Assembly (NCBI GenBank): GCA_963966185.1
Contig: CAWZYM010000020.1
Span: 1,940,017 to 2,004,016 of the forward strand
Reading direction: 5' to 3'
Source: Rhabditoides inermis
Taxonomy: Eukaryota; Nematoda; Chromadorea; Rhabditida; Rhabditidae
DNA: 64,000 bases
The notes under the pieces: model-generated
The model's input: only the letters and a program-made list of their open reading frames with translations
The model's database searches: none
Told to the model about the DNA's origin: nothing
Made by a program: the position numbers and the translations under genes
Shown here: in pieces, positions 48,714 through 60,462 of the stretch
How the letters are laid out: every line of letters starts with the position of its first letter
How positions within the stretch are numbered: position 1 is the first letter of the stretch

Positions 48714-51700
48714 ATGTCTGATCGTCGTGGAGGTGGCGGAGGAGGAGGCGGCGGCAGGGGACGCGACGAGCGTCGTCCTCCTGCACGCGATGACCGTGAC
48801 CGTGGACGCCACGACGACAGGTACGCTTCCTTTTCCATTCTTCAGAATCTTGTTTAACATTTGGTTCGCATCTTTACATTGTTTGTTGTTTTGTTACTGT
48901 TTCTATTTCAAAACTTTTTCGTCATAGCGATAGAGCATCGTGTTGATGACGTGGGCTGGGGTGTACGGTTGGTGTTGAAGGGCTTGCCGAAAGCCGAGCG
49001 TCAACGTCATCATGTTAAAGATATTCATTTTGTAACTGTGACTTTTAGTAAACACAAGTTTCATCGAAATGGTTTAAGGCTATAATTTTATGGGGTAGTT
49101 TATTAATACTAATAACTAATTTGTAGTTTTATGATGGATGAAATCTAGGATGTTTTTGATGAGTATTTGAATATTGCGTATACTGTTTTGTTTATTTTAC
49201 TGTTGTTTTATGTGTTGTTAGGTTCATTTTTAGTAATACTTTTGATAGGTCGCGTTCTCGTCATGACAGTACTTCTCGTCATCCCGGCAACGGCCTCAGT
49301 GGTGGACCCGGTGGTGGTCACTTCCAGGGAGGCGGCCTCCACCGTGGTGGCCAGAGTAACTTCTCTGGACAGGCGTTCTCAGAGCAGGAACTTATGACCG
49401 AGCTTCCTAAGAAAAAGTTCACGGGTCGCTGCCGTCTGTTTGTGGGAAATATGCCAAGTGAGGTGAAGGATGAGGAGTTGAAGAAGATGTTCGAGCCTTT
49501 CGGAGAGATTGCCGAGTGCTACCTTTCTGGCAAGGGATTCGCCTTTCTGCGACTGGTGTGTTTTTGTTTTCCCTGTTTTCATCTTGACTGCAACCGGTTA
49601 ACCTGACTATCACAACACGTGTTACCGTCATCGTGTTCTCTGTGACTTCATCTGCGTAAACCCGATACCCTGCTCTAATACATACCGATACACAAGTACA
49701 TAGAATACTCATCTTGCATCAATTATGGAATGGGAAATACCGTACGTACTTGCATCTAAACCCTAAACGGCCTACACTGATCCTACCATCTCCCCCATCA
49801 ATGCATTACCATGCTACCAACCGTTCTACATGTTATGTACAAAATCACTGTATCGGGGAACTTACTGTCACCATTCACGTGTTGTATCTAGGTTGCCGGT
49901 TGCAGTCAGATGTTTTTTGTTTTGTTTTGTTTTTAAACTAACATTGCTCTTTCTGTGCAGGACACTCGTGCTCACGCGGAAATCGCTAAGGAGGCGATTG
50001 ATGGTCGCATTATCCACGGCCGCCAGGTGCGCGTCCGCTTCGCGGTGCACGGTGCTGCTCTTCGTGTGAAGGAACTGAGCCCGACTGTGTCGAACGAGAT
50101 GCTCTACCATGCGTTCTCGCACTTTGGAGAAGTGGAGCGTGCTGTACATATTGTCGATGAGAAGGGTCGTCCTACGGGGGAGGGAATCGTCGAGTTTGAG
50201 CGCAAGCCGTCTGCCAATGAAGCCATGAACGCCGTCAAGGAGAAGGTCTTCTTGCTGACTGCGTGCGTTAACGAGAGGGGTTATATTGAAATTGTATTCA
50301 TTAGTTGCTTGTAGTAGCCCGAAGCCCTTGACTGTGGAGATTTTGGAGCCGAGGGACGAGGACGACGGTTTGCAGGAGAAGATGATTCCCCGCACCATGC
50401 AGCTGCAGAAGTACGTTAGACGGGTTACAGGGAAATGCAGTTTTCGTCACATCTCATAATATGGGCAGTACTTTCCATTTGTGATTGATTTTTTAGAGGA
50501 TTTATTTGGACAAAGTCGCTTTCGTTCTCTTCAGAGTTTTTCATTGAATCTCTGCGCAGAGTAATTGAAATTGGAAAAAAAACTTTCTTGTGTCCACTCA
50601 TCCTTCAAAATATAACATTTACAATATATGGTGGAGTGACATAAACACTCTTGTAACCAGCACTAGAATTGTCAACTATGTGACATCGTAGATGGGGTCT
50701 ACTGAGCATGCTACGATTCCCACTTTGCAATGTGTTGTTGTTAGGGAGCGTGAGATGGGACCTCGTTTCCCTGCGCCGAACAGCTTCGAGTATGTGTATG
50801 GCATGAAGTGGAAGGAGTTGTACGAGTTGGAGCGTACGCGTCGCGAGCAGCTCGAAAATGAGCTCCGCGAGAATCGTCGCCGCCTCGAGGCCGACATGGA
50901 ACTCGCCTATCAGGACTACCAGGCTCAGATGCTTAGGGAAGGTGCGTTTGCAAATATGGTTCAATCCTGCATGATGCATTGTTCAGACAATAAATGGTTT
51001 ACAGTTATGCATACGATACAACGCAACTTGATGTCATTAGCACATCCCTAACGTTTGTCCTATTGATACGTTTAACACAATACCACTTAAGTTGTTTAAC
51101 AAGGAGTGTCGTTTAGGTCACAGAAGCCGATGGTGACCACACTGATATCAGAGATACCCTAGGAGGTCACTAGTCGAAAACCGTTTTCAAATCCACATGA
51201 CCGGCCATACATTTCGAGATATTTACGTTTCAAATTTTGGAGCTAAACCGTGTGGATTGCTTTTGCGGCTTGTCACTCTATTCGAGCGCACTGTGAAACA
51301 GCGGCGGTGGCCTAGTGGATAGAGCGGCCGTCTGTCAAGCGGCAGGGTGTGGGTTCGCTCTTCGGACATACTTTTCATTTTGCCGATTCTCTCCAGACTT
51401 GTACTTTTTGTTCGAAATGGTTGGAGTCACGCATGGTGAGGGAATCATGTGGAAACCTTCGTCGGGAATATTTTTTTGTTTTTGTTTTTGAAAATGAAGT
51501 TTAAAGAACGCAAACATTTTGTAATGAGCCCTCAACAATTCAAGCGACTGTTTGATTTGAAAAAAGCAGATGATAGGAGTTTTCTACCAACTGCCCAATT
51601 GTCACCAAAAAGTCCGGAAAGTGTCAGCAAAATGAAAAGCATATCCGGAGAGCGAACCCACACTCGCCGCTTGTTAGACGGCCGCTCTATCCACTAGGCC

Positions 51701-53036
51701 ACCGCCGCTGTTTCACAGCTCGCGCGAATAGAGTGACAGATCGCAAAAGCAATCCACACGGTTTAGCTTCAAAATTCGAAACGTAATATCTCGAAACGTA
51801 TGGCCGGTCATGTGGATTTGAAAACGGTTTTCGACTAGTGACCTCCTAGGGTATCTCTGATATCAGTGTGGTCACCATCGGCTTCTGTGACCTAAACGAC
51901 ACTCCTTGTAAGATGTTTAAGTGAAAACACATTATTCCGATCATGTCTTTAATCCCAATGATTAGTCGTCGTTAGGTGCAACTCCGACTGCTGTACAAAC
52001 GAATACTATACACATTGTTCGAAGGCGACCGCGGTCGAAAGAAGACGCGTCGTACTAGCCTGTTCTCGCGCGTCTGATCTTTTGTTCTATCGCCCACTAG
52101 TCCTTGTTGTCAATTAGCGCAACCGCAAATCATATGTCATGCGACAACTTTTTATCTAGTTCTAGTTGACATTTAGAACGAACGTGATTATGTTGTAACA
52201 TATTTATGAGACATCGTGTTGTACGAAGAGCGAGAGTGATATCATCTGTCCAGAGAGTCATAGAAATTGGTTTGTGCAACCATGTTTCTTTTTTTCGTTT
52301 GTCCAATAGTTGTTCTCCAAATGTTTAACTCCGCTAACATTTGTATTTGCAGATCTGCAGCGTCGTCAGCAGGAGCTGGAGCGTCTTGAAGCGGCTCGTC
52401 GTGAGAGGATGGGCATGATGGGAGGAGGAGGCCCAGGAGGGCCGCCTTTCGGGGGAGCTGCACCGCCGTCCAGTGAGTATTACGGTATCATTTGTTATTG
52501 CGTAGTACCTACTGCCTTCATGTTTCTCAATATTTACTTTTTCAGTGGGATACGGAGGCCCGCCTCAGCAGATGATGGGAGGACATGGTGGACCCGGCGG
52601 GCCAGGAGGGCCGGGAGGACCTCCTCCGTTCGGGCACATGGGACCGGGTGGCCCTGGAGGACCTGGAGGTCCGCATGGTGGGCCGCATGGTGGTCCGGGC
52701 GGTCCTGGTGGGCCAGGAGGCCCCGGCGGACCTTCCCCTCAGCGCGGAGGACCTGGTGCACCGAACATGATCGAGGGAGTGCAGCGTCTTCTACAGATCT
52801 TCAAGAACGAGCCGTCGCAGATCCCGAACTTGGCTGCTCTTGCGGGTGGGCCGAACGGACCGGGCGGGCCTGGAGGACCTGGTGGGCCGGGAGGACCGCC
52901 TCACCACATGATGGGAGGACCCGGAGGACCGATGGATGTGCCGCAGTGGCAGCAGCAGGGTGGGCCCTACGGAGGACCACCACAGGGATACCGCGGAGGC
53001 CCCAACGACTACCCTCCTGAGAAGAGGAGGAGATAG
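48714..53036 (+). CDS. nono-1-like: DBHS family RNA-binding protein (NONO/PSPC1/NonA type)
   Basis: Seven exons: 48714-48820, 49249-49555, 49961-50262, 50315-50410, 50745-50941, 52353-52472, 52546-53036; 539 aa. DBHS proteins are nuclear dimeric RNA/DNA-binding factors for transcription, splicing and paraspeckle-like bodies. The N-terminus is Gly/Arg-rich. RRM1 (RLFVGNMPSEV...GKGFAFLRLD), RRM2 (RVKELSPTVSNEMLYHAFSHFGEVERA), the NOPS segment (PKPLTVEILEPRDEDDGL...MIPRTMQLQKEREMGPRF) and the coiled coil (WKELYELERTRREQLENELR...) are in the expected order. The tail is a long Gly/Pro low-complexity region ending PEKRRR. The intron after exon 5 contains an 800-bp foldback element. Confidence 0.93.
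51101..51907. mobile_element. Foldback element with about 300-bp inverted arms, each carrying a tRNA-Asp-like segment
   Basis: The left arm 51101-51410 and right arm 51605-51907 are reverse complements with only scattered mismatches; the outer ends read AAGGAGTGTCGTTTAGG. Each arm holds GCGGTGGCCTAGTGGATAG (box-A-like) and GGTGTGGGTTCGCTC (box-B-like). Between them GCCGT-CTGTCAA-GCGGC forms a perfect anticodon-type hairpin with GTC in the Asp position. No matching acceptor stem exists. The 194-bp loop is AT-rich and noncoding. A target-site duplication is not clear. It lies in a DBHS intron and would form a strong hairpin in the pre-mRNA. Confidence 0.78.
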
Positions 53037-53204
53037 ATGGATACGGAACTGGCATGCAATGCTATCATTGAAGTTTTATAATCTTTCTCTTTGATCTTTT
53101 TTGTCACGTGGTATAATATATTTTGCTACTTTAGCAACACTATTTATCGTCTTTTGTATTCTTTATTGTAGCTGAATATAAACGTTGTGATAATACTCGT
53201 ATTC
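53037..53204. other. Tail-to-tail gap between the DBHS and Kunitz/Cys-rich genes
   Basis: Only about 170 bp separate the two stops, so the 3'UTRs on opposite strands are likely to abut or overlap. AATATA and AATAAC variants are seen rather than a clear AATAAA. Confidence 0.5.
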
Positions 53205-54655
53205 TTATTGATTGCAACAGTAGTATTTGGAGTTTGTCGCTTTTCTGCACTTTCCTCTTGCGCATGAGTTGTCGTTCCAACCAACACATCGGAGTAGGGT
53301 TCCTTCTTCGTCTGCGATAGCTTCTCTGAAACAGTGATTGTATGGATGTATATTGGGTGTGTTCTCACTTGCACTGTTCATTTTCAACTGGATGAGGGCA
53401 ACATGCAGATGAACCGTCGAGGAGTGTAGTGCAGACCAGGTTGTCAGGACACGCGGATGGGTCCGACCGAACGCATCTAGACAACATCGTTTCGGATGGA
53501 GAATGAAACGACTTACTGTTGTGGTTTGCCAGTTGTCTTGTCCACGAGGGGAGTGTCACCCTCGGGACAAGTGAATACCTGCACTGCATGACAGCAGTAG
53601 AATGGCAGATCGCGAGCTGAAAATAAAAGATGATATGTGGATGTGAATCGCATGGTAACCTGGTAGCACATCGGTTTCTTTGGATGAGTCGTCGGCAGCA
53701 TGCAGGCAGTGGGTGTCTTCTGGGCATGAGCCGTCGCCTGGAAGGGAGGGTATGAGAGATGGAGGGGGAGAGAGACACCCTACCAGGCAGGCACTTGCGC
53801 GGTCGCTTGGTCGTCTCGTCGACGTGTGGCAGCACGCACTTCTGCTCGGGGCGACAGCACACGTGTCGCGCGCCGCCCGACGACTCACCCGAACCTGGAA
53901 TCATTGATTAGTATGTATGCAGTCTTGACTAACTTGAATACCATTTACCATTCCTTATTCTACTGAATAGCTGCATTGAACCTAGTCATGGTGTGATAGA
54001 TACTGTAGCTTTAGACGTACCTCTCGTGCATAGGTGTGTGTCGGGGCAGTTGCCGGGCACTCCGAGGCTGCACACGCGGGGCCGGCCCGACTCTCGCAGT
54101 GTGCTCATACCATGCGGACACTCCAGCGGAGACGTGCAGCACACGCTTTCCTAAAAACGAGTCGATTAAGAACTTTTTCGTGGTCGGATAGTTTGTTTTC
54201 AAACAGTACACAAAACATGTGTATGCTGACCATGTTGTCAGCTACTTGGCACGAATATCCGGACGGACAGGGTGTGTCAGCACTGCATCGCACCGCCCGC
54301 TGCAGAGAGTCGCGATAGAGGATACTCTCCGCCGAGGGACACAGCGGGTCGGCACGACAGCACACGGCGGTGTAGGGAGAACTGCAAGGGGAGGTGGGGG
54401 AGATAGGGAGAGAGGGTGAAGATAGGAAAAGAGACGTACAACGGTAGGGGAGGGGACATGAGTTGTGAATGGAGATTCAAGGGTATGAAGAAGGGAGAGA
54501 CTGCATGGTGGTTGAAGGACGTTATACCTTTTCACACAGCTGTATCCGATGGGACATCCGTCCTTCTTTTTCGCGTCGCACAGTTGTGGCTGACCGGTGT
54601 ACTCGTTGTGGTGAGGTTCCTCGCCTCCCGGACAGCTACCTGAGAAAGAAGGATG

Positions 54656-54697
<42 letters not shown>

Positions 54698-55410
54698 GGG
54701 AGAGAAAGACACGCTCACCGATACAGTAGTCTGCGCACTGCTCCACACTGGCGAACATGTTGGTGTGCTCTCCGATACAGGGTGGATCCTGCACTCTCTC
54801 GCACGCTCCCGCGCGATGATCGAACGTCCATGTCTCCGCTAACGTCTCACCCCTGCACCCGCCGGCCCGTCGCTCCAGCGGAGACCCGCAGATCGCCGCT
54901 CAACCATCTCTTTCCCCCCATCTCTTTCCCCCCATCTCTCTCTTTCTCTCTTTCTTTCTCTCTCTCTCCCCCTCTCTCGCAATGTTCGCATTGGTTCACC
55001 GCCGCGCAACAATTTGCACAGCGGGGGCGAGGAGGCGTTTTTCCAGCGGTGACTCGACAATGGAATGAATGTGTGATGATGGTTCTCGGTCAGTTGCCCC
55101 GCGCGCGGTCTTTCAATGCTTCACCCTTCACCACCCAAGCAATTACTCGTTTCGCGGAATTTCACTCGGAAATGCATGTTGCATGTAGTCTGATTTTCCA
55201 AGTAAATGCCTGTGTCTATTTTCTATTTCGGAGCGTGATAGTCATAATGAGTGCTTAGTACTTACCCTTGCTGGGACAGCACGCGCCCTCTCTCTTGCCG
55301 CCGCCGGCTGTACAGGTGTGGTTGCGGGGACACTGTCCGTCACTGCGACAGAGGGCGGCGCGAGACGGAGCGAACCGATCCGAAGCAGGCACGCCGCGCG
55401 GACACGTCAC

Positions 55411-55446
<36 letters not shown>

Positions 55447-55828
55447 CTCTCTCACCTTCCGTGGCGCAGTACTGCATGCACTGTCCGTGCGAGTGGAAGT
55501 TGTTCTCTCCTCCCCCGCATCCGGTGTATGAGAATGGCCGGCACAGGTTGGCTGTCCAGTCGAAGTAGTACCTGGTCTGTGGGGCGACCCCGCACGCAGA
55601 CCCCGTCTGCACACTCTGCTGACACACCCGCTCTCAAAGTGAACTGGTGTGAGTGTGTCCGCTACTTTTTCATGTTTCTCTACGCCTTTGACTATTCTCT
55701 ATGTTACTCATTTCGCCAAAACAGAAGATGGAATTATTAATAAAGAAACGAACCTGGTTTCATACAGCACACGCTGCTCATGCCGCGGCCGATGCACTCG
55801 TGAGTAGCGGGGCATGGCACCTGGAGAC

Positions 55829-55880
<52 letters not shown>

Positions 55881-55913
55881 TCTCTCTCTCTCTCCCTCTC
55901 TCCCTCTCTCCCT

Positions 55914-55957
<44 letters not shown>

Positions 55958-56560
55958 ACCCTCTCGCCGTCGCACCGCTTGATGTTTCCCGCAAAGTCCA
56001 TGAGAGGAGCGCCCGGACGGCAAGCGGCTGAAATAGAGTGATTGACTCATGAACCTATTCTTCTCCACAATATCTTGTGTTACAATACCCACCGAGACTG
56101 CGGCATCCGTCGAGGCACTCTGCCGCGCTCGCGAACCTCAATCGGGATGGTGAGGAAAAAGGAGCAGTGCTCTTCGAAGGTGTTTCGAGGGAAGTTGCAC
56201 ACTAATTGCTACCTGTTCATGTTGCCTCCGCATCCGTGGAATTCGAACTCGCGACACTCGCCCGCCTCGTTCTCGAAGTACCACGCCTATGAGAGGGAGC
56301 GATTCGGAAGCTTTATCCAGCAATCCAGTATCTTTCACATAGTCAACTATGTTTTACTCCATGGATCTGGTTTCTGAGAGCATTGCCGATTCCATTTATG
56401 GCTTTCGCCTTGTCACAGATGAAAACATATGAATGTGTTATTCAGCGATCACCTGTGAAGCGCCTGCGATTCCGCACGCGTAGCCCACGTCCTTCGGCAG
56501 ACGGCAGACCACACCTTGGAGGACGGCTCTCGATTTCCCATGAATACCTCATAGCTTACC
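53205..56560 (-). CDS. Secreted multidomain protein with Kunitz (BPTI) and lustrin-type cysteine-rich repeats
   Basis: At least a dozen minus-strand exons. From the N-terminal side: Kunitz 1 (CRLPKDVGYACGIAGASQ at 56456-56515; WYFENEAGECREFEFHGCGG at 56206-56286; NRFASAAECLDGCRSL at 56093-56140). A Cys-rich repeat follows (ACRPGAPLMDFAGNIKRCDG; VPCPATHECIGRGMSSVCC). Kunitz 2 (TGSACGVAPQTRYYFDWTAN...CGGGENNFHSHGQCMQYC, 55450-55610) and a decayed Kunitz (ETWTFDHRAGACERVQDPPC, 54720-54830) come next. Several short lustrin-like units end the chain (for example VCCTSPLECPHGMSTLRESG, 54020-54150; CVRSDPSACPDNLVCTTLLD; YYCCNQ then stop at 53205). Such proteins are extracellular, often cuticle-associated protease inhibitors in nematodes. 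The 5' end, including the signal peptide, is not resolved and probably lies just beyond 56560. Exact exon limits are approximate. Confidence 0.75.
54658..54692 (+). repeat. (GA)n microsatellite in a Kunitz-gene intron
   Basis: CT on the sense strand of the minus-strand gene, one of several (also 55413-55445 and 55833-55955 as CT on the plus strand). Confidence 0.85.
55833..55955. repeat. Long CT microsatellite in a Kunitz-gene intron
   Basis: More than 100 bp of CT with few interruptions, GA on the sense strand. Confidence 0.88.
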
Positions 56561-56696
56561 TCCAAGCTCGGCAGTCGTCACAACAACAATCGAACAGTGT
56601 AGTAATATAACTATGCGGAACATCGCGAATCGATTGTAAAAGGAAGTGACCGCTTCGCACGGGTCACTCGCGTAAGCAAACCGAGCTTGATCCGCT

Positions 56697-56750
<54 letters not shown>

Positions 56751-58557
56751 CAATGACTCGACTCGACACAGTCATTTCCTTGTTGCGCAGAATGTGAACC
56801 TCTTGAAGGTTGAAATGTGATAGCCAATTCTCTCTTCTCTTCCCGATTCTGGAACGCACGTTTTCCGTCGGATGGGCCAATGCCTTTTAATGAATACGTA
56901 ATGAAAGTCGGGATTGGGTCGGTGGCATTTGGGATTCGGCCGTCTCTCTCATATCGTGTGTCTCCTGATCGCTGGTCATCGTCTCCCTCCTTCCTCCTTC
57001 ATACCCGCAAATCCAATTCCCCCGCGCACCTTTTCAGCTCTCGTCGCGATCGTGTTTTCTTTTCAAAACATTCCCAAGAACGCCTCAGAAATCGAAACGT
57101 TGAGAGAATTCCTCCTGCGAACCTGCGCACCTGTAATTAGACATACAGGTGCTATAGCAGCACTGTCATTATGTGGATATGTACTCATGTACGCAGTCAT
57201 ATTCGGTTTGTGTTAGCTCTATACTGCGGTTGTGTTGTGTGGACCCTTTGGAAGCGAAGGAATGTGCTGCATAATGTGGCAGTCCAAGAAGGAGAGAGAG
57301 AGGGAGAGAGAGAGAAGTAAAAGAAGGCTTTCCTCCTTCTCCTCTTCCCTTCCCAGTGTGCGTCGCTCCGGTGTTCGTTAGCAGCTCCTGTCAGACACTC
57401 GACCGCCACTTCTATCTTTCTCTCTCTCTCTCTCTCTCTCCCCCCTCTCTCCCTCTCTCTCCCTCTCCTTCTCGCTTACTCGTCTGATTTGCCAAGTATC
57501 CCTTTCATTAATGGTATATATGATACGTTAGTGAGCGATGTGTGGCTCTGGCTATGCTTGTATGTTTGTGTACATATGTAATGTATTTGTGTCTCTCCTT
57601 GGTGTTTGTCAATTATTCACCACAATCACTGACTCACTTTTCCAGACACATTCCCTGACGCGAAACAGAGAAAGAGTGAGAAAGATGAAGAAATGGATGA
57701 CAACATGAGATCGGTCTAGAAAGCTGACTCTGACTCAAAAGTCATTCTTCGAATTCGAAAGTCATCGGAGAAGGATGCAATTTCCGGTTTGCACATATCC
57801 GATGATGCATAAGTCGAGAAAATGACAGTGTATATACTTTCTCCCCCTTCTCTCTCAAGGTGATGTGCTCACCGTGAGTGTTGTGACTCGTCCTTTCTCC
57901 AGGTGCATTCACAGACTTTCCTCACTCGGTTATACTTTTGTATGTCGAATGCGGCTGCATGTGCACTCATATCATGTTGTTGTGTGTCTGACTCCGCACA
58001 TCTCTATCCTTCCTTCCTCTCTCCCTCTCTCCCCCTCTCTTCCTCTCTCCGGTCAGAGCGATGTTGCAAATAGTAGTAGCTAGTAGCATATGGCCCCAGA
58101 CCCAGAGGAGAGGAGAGAGATGCGCGCATGAGTGAATTGCATTTCTCGTCGCGGAAGCGGAAGTTGCCCCTCTCTCGGACCACTCACTCGCGCATCCAAT
58201 CATTGTCTATAAGTCACCCATTTCCTTATTCCAAGTGCTCTCGCTTTGTCCGTTCCATGTGCCATTCTAGCGTGTTCCACTACCTACAGAAACTCGCACA
58301 GTCTGTCCGAACCGCAAACTCTTCCAAGCGTTTCTCGAATCTCTCTAACTTACCTCTCTCCTCTATCTACGACGTTCTTTCGAGTTAGTCTGTTCTATAA
58401 TGTTGATGACCAGCGTTCACAGCCCGTACACGAGCCCTCATTGTCATTTCCTATTCGATCCCTATGCCCTATCCAATGTTGAGTCGGGTTCGACTGATGA
58501 CAGTCTCCTCTCGCCAGACAATCACAAAGTGCGTGCTTCGTCGTTGTTTTTCACAAC

Positions 58558-58599
<42 letters not shown>

Positions 58600-59283
58600 T
58601 CTCTCTTTCTCTCTTTCTCTCTTCCTCTCTTTCTCTCTTTTTCTCTCCGCTGTCCCTATCTCTCATCCTTTCTTTCTGAGCTTCACCTGCTCTTTGCCTT
58701 CGATATTATCTTATCGTAAATAATGCTAATGTAATGTAGCCTTTTCGACGAAAGCTCGAAAGACAAAAAGAAAGTCAGAAAGAATAGAAGTGTGAGGTGG
58801 CATCTATTTCTGATCCGTCCATATGTGTATAATGCGGCCAATTTATCAATGCATTTCTTTCTCAAATGTAGCTATCGCCCAACGCTCACTTTTGAGTGAG
58901 TAGAAGCGGCAAACGGGGTTGACTACAGTACTCGAGGATGAGTGAGAGTGAGAGGGCTTCTTACTTATGCCTGCGAGGTGTGTTGCCGGAGGCGGCTGGA
59001 GAGGCTCTCTCAGCTCTCAGCCCAATTTGCGTGCCTGCCACTTTTTGTGTGCTCGCTGTTCGCTCCCTTCTCCTCCCCCCACACACTCACACTCGATAAT
59101 TTGATAATTAGTGACGTTGTTTTTGTCACTGTAATTTCATTTCGCTGGAGATTTCGCCTCCCTAGTATACTCGCATTCCTGTGATGAATCTCTGTGGGTA
59201 TCGTCTTGAAACTCTCCAATATGAAATACGAATATGATGCTATGTTCACTATGTAGTCGTGAGAGAAGAGAGATAGAGAGATA

Positions 59284-59347
<64 letters not shown>

Positions 59348-60119
59348 AGTGTAAGCATATTCCTTCAACTTCATTTTCCAAGCTGTCACAAACAGAGAGA
59401 GGAAGACAGAAAGAGAAATAAAAAAAAATGTATTTAGTAGTAGATAAGAATAAGAGATCTTTTAGAGAAGGGAGACGAAATAGATTACTTTGGTTTTTCT
59501 TCGTATAAGTTGTGGTATCCATTTCGTTTTTGCCTACCAAAACGCAAAACAGCGTCCGTAAATAGTCTCATAATTTCGCTGCAATATGATGACGTCTTTT
59601 CAATTTATTATAATCACACGATATAATCACACTCTTTCTTTTTCTCTCTCACTTTCCGCGCCACTGTACCTCGTTTGAAGCTTTCTTTACAGAGTACAGT
59701 CTCCTTTTCGCGTGTTTCTGCTTGCACTTCAACAGCCACCTTCGTACAAATACCGCTTGTACTCTTGAATAATCACCACTTCACTGCTCCTTTCAATTTG
59801 GTCACTGACCTATTATGAAATAAGACACCTTCAAATATCGTACGCACTATTGCCACCGAATCTCTGTTTTATTTTGTATGCACTCCTTCCTATCTGTTGC
59901 TTTGATCGTAGGAAGCGAAGCGGAAATGAGAGAAAAAAGTACCGAAAAAGACACGTATGTATTTTAACTACATGCTCGCTGCACCTGCTTTCAATCATAC
60001 ACTGCATTTTTCCTGTTTCTCTAACTCAAAAACGCGTTATGTTTTGAGTTATGAGGAGACAGTTTTTATTTGATACAATCAGCTATGTCATAACGCCTTC
60101 TTCCTCCTTCCTCTTTCCA

Positions 60120-60159
<40 letters not shown>

Positions 60160-60462
60160 ATCTCTCTCGGCCATCCCTCCTAGGGAGGGAGGGAGGGGAT
60201 AGACCACCCCTCATACTCCTTCATAGTTACCCGCTCTCCACTAGTCAGTAATTAGTTGTAGCGATGCGCACGCGAAATTCGCTACTTGCATGCTTCTCTC
60301 GTTTGGTGCCTTCCGATGACGAAAACGATCTCTCTCTCTCCCTTCATCTCTCTCTCTCTCTCTCTCTCATTCGCGCCGGTTTTGCCGTGGTGTGAGGTCG
60401 GTTGACCCAATTGATTGGCAAATAGCGTGAGTGCAAGACTTCCTGTGACTAGTGTTGTGAAA
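56561..60462. other. Long gene-poor stretch upstream of the retrotransposon
   Basis: CT/GA microsatellites at 56698-56747, 57418-57472, 58559-58650, 59262-59342, 60118-60160 and 60330-60370 are spread through otherwise unremarkable sequence. Short frames are present but none has motif or splice support. The 5' exon(s) of the Kunitz gene and the 5'UTR/promoter of the retrotransposon must lie within it but were not pinned down. Confidence 0.5.
59262..59342 (+). repeat. (GA)n microsatellite, about 35 units
   Basis: Interrupted at its left end by GATA variants (AGATAGAGAG), pure to the right. Confidence 0.9.

Noticed and set aside
51290..51375. A functional tRNA-Asp gene
   Set aside because: Box A, box B and an anticodon hairpin are present but the two sides of an acceptor stem do not pair, and the sequence is mirrored in the other arm of a foldback element.
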